Assembly (NCBI RefSeq): GCF_039537505.1
Contig: NZ_BAABAQ010000014.1
Coordinates: 241,033 to 305,032, forward strand
Length of the DNA stretch: 64,000 nucleotides
DNA from: Streptosporangium oxazolinicum
GTDB taxonomy: Bacteria; Actinomycetota; Actinomycetes; Streptosporangiales; Streptosporangiaceae
Reading direction: 5' to 3'
A program made the position numbers and the translations under genes. The notes below the pieces were generated by a model. The model saw nothing but the letters and a program-made list of their open reading frames with translations, did no database searches and was not told the DNA's origin. Positions 58,576-64,000 of the stretch are shown here, piece after piece. Numbering within the stretch: the stretch's first letter is position 1; every line of letters begins with the position of its first letter.

Positions 58576-59463
58576 TCAGTCCGGCTCCGGGGCCAGGCAA
58601 ATCCCGGCCTCGTGCACCTGGTCCGACGGTGGAGGGGCAATGAGCACATCGCTGCCCCAGCCGGTGAAGTCGACCTCGACCACGGCGGTCTTGAGCTGCT
58701 CGTCCCCGGTCGTGGGATAGGACAAGGTGAGGTGCACCCGACGGGGAAGCCGATCCGGTCCGACCCACAACCGCCAGGCTACCTGCGGTACGTCGCGCCG
58801 TTCGCGCAACTGGGCGACGATCACGGGGTCGTCATGCAAAGTCTCGTCGCCGAACTCTCCCAGCGAGCCGCTCCCAGCGTGCATGACGGTGGCGACTCCG
58901 TCGATGGCCTCCCCCGAAGAGGGAGCCGGGATCGCCAGTTTTCGCAGCACCTCGGGTAAGACCAGGTCGCGTACGCCGAGGGAACCGATGGCGCGCGACA
59001 GCTGCTCGCACTCGGAGCCGTTGCCGTGAAGCCAGGACTTGCCCGCGGGAACGTCCTGCCGGTCAGCCCGGTATTTGTAGGTGCCGGAGCCCGCGGTCGA
59101 TATCACCCTGGTCGTCATGAAGGACAGGTCGGTGGGGATAACACTTTTCAGCTCATCGGGGACATTGGTCCGGTGGTAGATCGCGGTCAGGTCGGAGGCG
59201 GTCGCGCCGAGGACTCCGGTGGTACGGCTCTCGCTGTACTCGCCGATGTCGACCGGCACGACGGACTCGTCGTCCGCGGGAGGAGTGAACACGTTGTCGC
59301 CGTAGTCCAGGCGGATGAGCCTGGTGACCTTCACACCGGCCGCGCCTTTCATCAGCTGGGCCACCGCCTCGGCGGGCGTTCGCGCCGTGACCGCATCGCC
59401 ACCTGCGCAGCCGGCCGTTAGGGCAAGTATCAGGACTGTCGTTACGATCCTCGATAAAGCCAC
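58576..59463 (-). CDS. Putative lipoprotein (LolA/LppX-like fold possible)
   Basis: 295 residues from GTG 59463. A signal peptide with lipobox LTAGC (Cys near residue 19) is followed by a long soluble domain: AVAQLMKGAAGVKVTRLIRL early, GSGTYKYRADRQDVPAGKSW in the middle, PRRVHLTLSYPTTGDEQLKT and FTGWGSDVLIAPPPSDQV near the end. The layout recalls LppX/LprG-like lipoproteins, which is uncertain. It should sit on the outer face of the membrane. Confidence 0.75.
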   Translation of the reverse strand: MALSRIVTTVLILALTAGCAGGDAVTARTPAEAVAQLMKGAAGVKVTRLIRLDYGDNVFTPPADDESVVPVDIGEYSESRTTGVLGATASDLTAIYHRTNVPDELKSVIPTDLSFMTTRVISTAGSGTYKYRADRQDVPAGKSWLHGNGSECEQLSRAIGSLGVRDLVLPEVLRKLAIPAPSSGEAIDGVATVMHAGSGSLGEFGDETLHDDPVIVAQLRERRDVPQVAWRLWVGPDRLPRRVHLTLSYPTTGDEQLKTAVVEVDFTGWGSDVLIAPPPSDQVHEAGICLAPEPD

Positions 59464-59626
59464 CCTGTGATCATAGAGGTCGCCTGGCGAGACCGCCGGG
59501 AGGCCTCTTTCTGCGTACTTTCGCGGCGAAGGTTGAGGGCTGTCTGGGGAGGCCGTCGGCGACTTCGATTTGGACTTCTGCGACGAGAGCGGGAGCCGCT
59601 CCGCCTGCCCACTACTGTGGCTTCGC

Positions 59627-60538
59627 ATGACCGACACCGAGATCACCGCAGACCTGGTCCGCGACCTGCTGCAGGAGCAGCATCCGGACCTTGCGGGGTT
59701 GGCCATCCGCGAGGTGGTGGGCGGTTGGGGCAACCAGATGTGGCGCCTCGGGGACGAGTTGGCCGTGCGCGTGCAGCGCATGGACCCTACCCCGGAGTTA
59801 CAGCTCAAGGAGCGGCGGTGGCTCCCCGTGCTGGCCCCGCGCCTGCCGCTCCCGGTGCCGACCCCGGTGCGGTTCGGCGAACCGTCCGAGCGCTTCCCCA
59901 AGCACTGGACCGTGATGACGTGGGTTCCCGGTGAGCCGCTGGACCACGGCTCGATCAGCCGCGGCGCCCACGCGGCCGGCACGCTGGCGGGCTTCCTCAG
60001 GGCGCTCCATGTGGAGGCGCCCGCCGACGCCCCGGCCAGTTCGCACTTCGGCGCTCACCCCAAGAGGTGTACGGGCGGCTTCGAGCGGTTCTTGCAGGCC
60101 ATTGACCGCGATGCCGTCGGCGATGTCCGCGCCGTCCGGGCCGTCTGGGCCGATGCCGTCGCGGCCCCCGAGTGGGAGGGCCCGCCGGTGTGGGTGCACG
60201 GCGACCTCCATCCCGCGAACGTCGTCGTCTCGGACGGAACGCTCTCGGGCATCATCGACTTCGGTGACATGTTCGCCGGAGATCCCGCGTGGGACCTCGC
60301 CGCCGCATGGGTCATCCTTCCCGAGGGCGCCGCCTCACGATTCTTCGACGTGTACGCGCACGCGGACGAGGCGGCGATCCGGCGCGCCCGCGGGCTGGCC
60401 GCTATGAAGAGCCTCTTCCTGATGCTCATGGGACAGAACGGAGAGCGGGGCCTTCCCGGCGGCAAGCCGAACTGGGGACCCGCGGGCCGGGCGGCGCTCG
60501 ATCGTGTCCTGAGATGCGATTTGACGCAGACACGGTGA
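59627..60538 (+). CDS. Aminoglycoside-phosphotransferase-like kinase
   Basis: 303 residues. The APH/choline-kinase fold is shown by EVVGGWGNQMWRLGDELAVR at the nucleotide loop, WVHGDLHPANVVVSDG as the catalytic loop (about 190-205) and IIDFGDMFAGDPAWDLAAAW as the metal loop. It phosphorylates a hydroxyl on a small molecule; antibiotic inactivation is possible but not shown. Similar sequence segments flank it on both sides (see findings). Confidence 0.85.
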   Translation: MTDTEITADLVRDLLQEQHPDLAGLAIREVVGGWGNQMWRLGDELAVRVQRMDPTPELQLKERRWLPVLAPRLPLPVPTPVRFGEPSERFPKHWTVMTWVPGEPLDHGSISRGAHAAGTLAGFLRALHVEAPADAPASSHFGAHPKRCTGGFERFLQAIDRDAVGDVRAVRAVWADAVAAPEWEGPPVWVHGDLHPANVVVSDGTLSGIIDFGDMFAGDPAWDLAAAWVILPEGAASRFFDVYAHADEAAIRRARGLAAMKSLFLMLMGQNGERGLPGGKPNWGPAGRAALDRVLRCDLTQTR

Positions 60539-60639
60539 ACGCTCGACGAAGGTTGAGTGGCGCGGTGCGGCTTGGCCGTCTGGGGAGACGGCAGGGAAGC
60601 CGTTAAGCCCCTTCGACCTGGACTTCTTCGATGGCGGGC

Positions 60640-60901
60640 GACGTCGGTGTGTCGCGCTGGGCGCCGGTACGTGGGTTCCGCTGGAATCTAGGGCGATCGC
60701 GGTTTCCCCGGCTGGTACTACGCGGTGACGACCGGCGGCCATGTGGGCTACGAGTCGTGGCTGGAGCGAGACCGGCTGGTCCTGCTGGACTTCGCCCCGG
60801 ACGTGGTGGGGATCGCCTCCCAGCCGTTCTGGCTGCACTGGCGCGACGACGGGGAGAGACGACGGCACGTGCCGGTCCGCGCCTCCCTTTCAGGGTTCTG
60901 A
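60640..60901 (+). pseudogene. TnsA-like endonuclease fragment
   Basis: RWAPVRGFRWNLGRSRF in one frame, then FPGWYYAVTTGGHVGYESWL and VVGIASQPFWLHWRDDGERR in the next frame, follow the N-terminal part of actinomycete TnsA-like transposon endonucleases. A one-base shift lies near 60705, and the frame stops at 60901 before the catalytic C-terminal part. Confidence 0.6.
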
Positions 60902-61075
60902 CGTGCCGCAGCCCAGGAGAAGCGGTTGCCGATGCCCCAGGGACGTGGAGCCGGCGATCCGCACCGGCCAGGTACCGCGCGGCAAAGGCTGACGTCCAGG
61001 CCACCGCCCGAGTTTGATTTCGGTAGTTTGACTAGCTCTGAACCCCCGATATCCCAACAGAAGGGACTGGGCGAC

Positions 61076-62452
61076 GTGGTCGACGACCCCGGTTTGAAGG
61101 CGCTGGGCGAGGCCGCCCGCCTATCCCCGGACAACCTGCCCCTGCGTCGGCACCTGGCCGAGCAGCTCCTGAGCAAGGGGTATCTAGCCGATGCGGAGGC
61201 CGAGTTCCGTGCCGCGCTCGTGCTCGCGCCCAAGGACCCGGACATCATGGCCGGGCTGGCCGAGGCGTTCGTCCGGCAGAGCTCGTACGGGGAGGCGCTG
61301 TCCGTGCTGGAGCCGCTGTTCGCCGCAGGCGGATACCCGCCGCGCGTGGGGGTGCTGGCGGCCCGTGCCCTGCTGGGCGAGGGGAGCGTGCACAAGGCGG
61401 CCTACCGCTACCACGAGGCGGTCTCGCGTGACCCGTCCGTCGCGGACGCCGACCTGGCGGCCCGCCTGGTGATCCCGCTGCCCGCCGCCACCGCGCCGCC
61501 CGTGTCGCCCGCGCCGCCCCAGCCCGCAGGGACCGCGTACCTGGGCCCCTCCTCGGTCACCCACGAGCGGTCCACCGCGGAGGTCGAGCGGTCGGCCCTC
61601 GGTTTCGCCGACGTCGCAGGGATGGACGAGGTCAAGGAGGCGCTGCGGGTCAAATTACTGCTGCCCGTCCAGCAGCCCGAGTTGTTCGCCGCCTTCGGCA
61701 AGCGCGCCGGTGGCGGCGTCCTGCTGTACGGGCCGCCGGGAGTCGGGAAGACGCACCTGGCCAGGGCCGCCGCCGGCGAGCTCGGCGCGGCGTTCGTGAG
61801 TGTCGGGCTGGCCGACATCCTCGACATGTACATCGGCTCCAGCGAGCGGAACCTGCGCGCCACGTTCGACCTGGCCCGCCGCCACCGGCCCTGCGTGCTG
61901 TTCTTCGACGAGGTGGACGCGCTGGCCGCACGCCGCTCCGACATGCGGCAGGCGCACAACCGGCAGCTCGTCAACCAGTTCCTGTCGGAGCTGGACGGTG
62001 TCGACCAGAGCGCGAACGAGGGTGTCCTGGTGCTCGCCGCCACGAACGCGCCCTGGTACATCGACGTGGCGTTCCGCCGTCCGGGCCGGTTCGACCAGCT
62101 CGTCTTCGTACCGCCGCCGGACGCGCAGGCGCGCGCGGCGATCCTGCGCATCCTGTGCCGGGACAAGCCGCTGGAGGAGGTCGACTTCGGCGCGGTGGCC
62201 AAGGTCACCGACCAGTTCGTCGGCGCCGACCTCAAGGGCCTGGTGGACCGGGCGGTCGAGGTCAAGCTGCAGGAGTCGATCCGCGCGGGCCGGCCGATCC
62301 CGCTGTCCACCCGCGACCTGCTGGCCGCGGCCAAGGCGGTCAGGCCCACGGCGGTACGCGAGTGGATGGCCACCGCGCGCAACTACGTGATGCACGCCAA
62401 CGAGTCGGGCGCCTGGGACGAGCTCATGCCCTGGATCCAGCGCAAATGGTGA
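61076..62452 (+). CDS. AAA ATPase with N-terminal TPR repeats
   Basis: 458 residues from GTG 61076, with AAGGGACTGGG upstream; the longer frame is unconserved. Residues 1-135 form TPR-like helices (LRRHLAEQLLSKGYLADAEA). The FtsH/SpoVK-type AAA domain has Walker A GPPGVGKT near 208, Walker B VLFFDEVDAL near 265, and FRRPGRFDQLVFV with arginine fingers. It probably remodels a protein partner. It overlaps the TPR membrane-protein gene and likely works with it. Confidence 0.86.
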   Translation: MVDDPGLKALGEAARLSPDNLPLRRHLAEQLLSKGYLADAEAEFRAALVLAPKDPDIMAGLAEAFVRQSSYGEALSVLEPLFAAGGYPPRVGVLAARALLGEGSVHKAAYRYHEAVSRDPSVADADLAARLVIPLPAATAPPVSPAPPQPAGTAYLGPSSVTHERSTAEVERSALGFADVAGMDEVKEALRVKLLLPVQQPELFAAFGKRAGGGVLLYGPPGVGKTHLARAAAGELGAAFVSVGLADILDMYIGSSERNLRATFDLARRHRPCVLFFDEVDALAARRSDMRQAHNRQLVNQFLSELDGVDQSANEGVLVLAATNAPWYIDVAFRRPGRFDQLVFVPPPDAQARAAILRILCRDKPLEEVDFGAVAKVTDQFVGADLKGLVDRAVEVKLQESIRAGRPIPLSTRDLLAAAKAVRPTAVREWMATARNYVMHANESGAWDELMPWIQRKW

Positions 62453-63642
62453 AGACAGGCGACCCGTTGGCGCGGGCACGGCTGCTCCTGCGGATGGGCC
62501 GCCCCGCGGACGCCGAGCGCGAGCTGCGCGGCGTCCTCACCGAGCAGCCCCAGCACGTCGGCGCGCACGCGCTGCTGGGCTGGGCGCTGGCCCAGCAGGG
62601 CCGTACGGGCGAGGCACTGGAGGAGTCGCGCGAAGCGGTGAGGCTCGCGCCCGACGACTGGATGCCGCACTACCTGTCCGGCCAGGTGCACCACCGGGCG
62701 GGACTGATCGAGGAGGCCGCCCGCGCGACCGCCGCCGCCATCGCCCTCCAGCCCGAGTACGCCCCCTCCTGGGAGCTGCTGGCGCGCGTGCACATGACGC
62801 GGCGCGACTGGGTCCAGATGGCCGAGTGCGCCGACCGCGGCCTCAGTCTGGAGCCGCAGGACGCCGACCTGGCCGCCCTGCGGGCGATCGCGCTGACCAT
62901 GCTCGGCCGGCACGAGCAGGCCAGGGCCGCCGCCACCCAGGCCGTGAGCAACGACCCGGAGAGCGTGCGGGCGCACTGGGCCCACGGCCGCGCCGCGCTG
63001 GCCGCCGGTGACCCGAGGACCGCCGCCGAGTCCTTCCGCGAGGTGCTTCGCCTGGACCCGGGCTTCGAAGCGGCCAGGGACTGTCTGGTGTTCGCGCTGA
63101 AGGAGCGCAATCCGGTCCACCGGACGCTGTCGCGGCTGCGGCGGCGGTTCGTGGGCGGCTGGAGGCTGGTGTTCCTGCTGCCCGCGCTGCCGCCGGTCAT
63201 CCTGGTGTTCGTGATCATCGCGCTGCTGCACTGGGCGGCGTGGATCGCCGAGTCCTGGACCACGCTCCGTCTGGCCAGGGCCAAGGCCACCCGGCTGCTG
63301 TTCGAGGGCGCCGCGGCCCGGGTGTCCATGCTCTGCCTGGGCCTGCTGGGGGCGGGCGCGGCCCTCCTCGGCCTGGGGGTCGGGCTCGGCCAGGAGACGC
63401 TCGGGGTGGCCGGGGCGGCGACGATGGCGCTGATCACCCCCGTCCAGGAGGCCGCCCACACCGGTTCCCCGGCCGGGCGGCGCGTCCTGTACGGCTGGGC
63501 GATCCTCCTCGCGGTGGTGGCCCTGGGGGCGATGGTCACCTCCGCTTTTTCTCCGGCCCTCCTCGCGACCTACGCCGCGCTGGCCACGATCTGGATCGCG
63601 GCGGGCGTACGGAAGATCTTCCACCCCCGCCGGGAGGTGTAG
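62446..63642 (+). CDS. TPR protein with C-terminal membrane segments
   Basis: 398 residues from ATG 62446 (GTG 62449 is possible). About six TPR units occupy residues 1-215, for example ALLGWALAQQGRTGEALEES and HWAHGRAALAAGDPRTAAES. Then come four membrane segments (about 235-390), including LVFLLPALPPVILVFVIIAL. It overlaps the AAA ATPase gene by 7 bp. The two could form a membrane-tethered chaperone or secretion-related complex. Confidence 0.82.
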   Translation: MVKTGDPLARARLLLRMGRPADAERELRGVLTEQPQHVGAHALLGWALAQQGRTGEALEESREAVRLAPDDWMPHYLSGQVHHRAGLIEEAARATAAAIALQPEYAPSWELLARVHMTRRDWVQMAECADRGLSLEPQDADLAALRAIALTMLGRHEQARAAATQAVSNDPESVRAHWAHGRAALAAGDPRTAAESFREVLRLDPGFEAARDCLVFALKERNPVHRTLSRLRRRFVGGWRLVFLLPALPPVILVFVIIALLHWAAWIAESWTTLRLARAKATRLLFEGAAARVSMLCLGLLGAGAALLGLGVGLGQETLGVAGAATMALITPVQEAAHTGSPAGRRVLYGWAILLAVVALGAMVTSAFSPALLATYAALATIWIAAGVRKIFHPRREV

Positions 63643-63659
63643 GACGCGGGCCGCTCGTG

Positions 63660-63836
63660 CACCCGCCGTGCCTCCCGCTCGGCCGAATACCGATGGTGTT
63701 CGTGGTCAGCTGTCCGTTCCAGTTCCGGGACCGCCGATCGCATCGCCTCAAGACCATTGAACACATGTCCGGGGCCCCTCACGATCAGCTGGAGGGCGAC
63801 GGTCAGGTTACGGCCGATCAGCCCCGCCTGCCCTGA
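63660..63836 (-). pseudogene. Fragment of a homologue of the protein at 49566
   Basis: The minus strand reads QAGLIGRNLTVALQLIVRGP, then GLEAMRSAVPELERTADHEH, aligning with QAGLIGRDLTAAIQLIARVP and GLEAMCSVVAELEREYDDNS of the intact gene. Neither the start nor the end of the gene is present. Confidence 0.6.
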
Positions 63837-63851
63837 GGAACCGCTGGCTGG

Positions 63852-64000
63852 TCAGATGAGGGGTGTGGGCCGGCGGGCGCGGTGGCGGCGTACCGCGTCA
63901 CGGTTGGCGCACGGCTGGGAGCAGTAACGCTGCCGTGCGGTGCGTGAGGTGTCCGCGAAGATCATCTCGCAACCGGCGGCGGCACACCGTCCGAGCCGGT
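63852..64000 (-). CDS. CGNR zinc-finger protein, C-terminal part (partial)
   Basis: The frame ending at the TGA complement (63852-63854) reads RCAAAGCEMIFADTSRTARQ and RYCSQPCANRDAVRRHRARR, the CGNR/ABATE zinc-finger end with Cys-x4-Cys and Cys-x3-Cys pairs. In relatives the CGNR motif reads CGNR; here it is CANR. The rest lies beyond the window. Such proteins are probable transcription regulators. Confidence 0.75.
   Translation of the reverse strand, partial: RLGRCAAAGCEMIFADTSRTARQRYCSQPCANRDAVRRHRARRPTPLI

Noticed and set aside
60640..60901. A functional Tn7-like transposon
   Set aside because: Only a frameshifted N-terminal TnsA-like fragment is present; no TnsB, TnsC or TniQ gene or end repeats are in the window.

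Overview
The window is high-GC actinomycete chromosome, most likely from the Streptosporangiales (Nonomuraea/Streptosporangium-like). Supporting this are SARP and ECF regulators, a CU044_5270-type sigma-partner protein, many GTG starts, and the order galU-moeA-moaC-mog-rimJ-like-sepX ending at a tRNA-Ala.

1-5.8 kb: two AraC regulators, a DUF305 protein, an NmrA-like oxidoreductase divergent from the second AraC gene, and a decayed IS982-type transposase.

5.8-25.2 kb: a compact and unusual biosynthetic gene cluster. An L-prolyl-AMP ligase, a carrier protein and a PltE/RedW-type dehydrogenase should make pyrrole-2-carboxyl-S-carrier protein. Between and after them sit divergent copies of four tryptophan-pathway enzymes (TrpD, TrpA, TrpF, TrpC) without TrpE, TrpG or TrpB, plus an ectoine-synthase-like cupin. 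Two large regulators on the opposite strand (a SARP-ATPase, and an ATPase-TPR-SARP protein of inverted layout) separate this block from a second one: ACP, KAS III, ketoreductase and free-standing acyltransferase, then a Tat-exported cytokinin-dehydrogenase-like flavoprotein, a SnoaL-like protein and a hotdog thioesterase. Three starts (5801, 18054, 22837) carry the same promoter geometry: TTGC-type heptamers 11 bp apart and 8 bp upstream of the -10. They look like one SARP regulon. No NRPS, modular PKS, transporter or resistance gene is present. The product is not predictable; a pyrrole joined to an indole-like or phosphoribosyl-derived part is the working idea.

25.6-39.6 kb: mostly core genes, including tRNA-Arg, an M15 peptidase, a CpaB-like SAF protein, MTA phosphorylase, an FmdB protein, a cation/proton antiporter, 5-formyl-THF cyclo-ligase, the galU/molybdenum-cofactor genes, SepX and tRNA-Ala(CGC). 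Several tandem arrays and a MITE-like element lie between genes.

39.6-64 kb: an accessory region rich in decayed genes (transposase, recombinase, ADP-ribosylglycohydrolase, SDR and TnsA-like fragments). A partial copy of the tRNA-Ala 3' half lies at 43.3 kb, a 105-bp direct repeat lies at 39.6 and 50.2 kb, and a modular intergenic repeat family has about six copies. Intact genes include a serine hydrolase/TetR pair, an ECF41-like sigma factor with DoxX, a two-component system, a lipase, a second sigma factor with its partner, a Nudix hydrolase, a lipoprotein, a phosphotransferase and an AAA ATPase/TPR membrane-protein pair. The window ends inside a CGNR zinc-finger gene.
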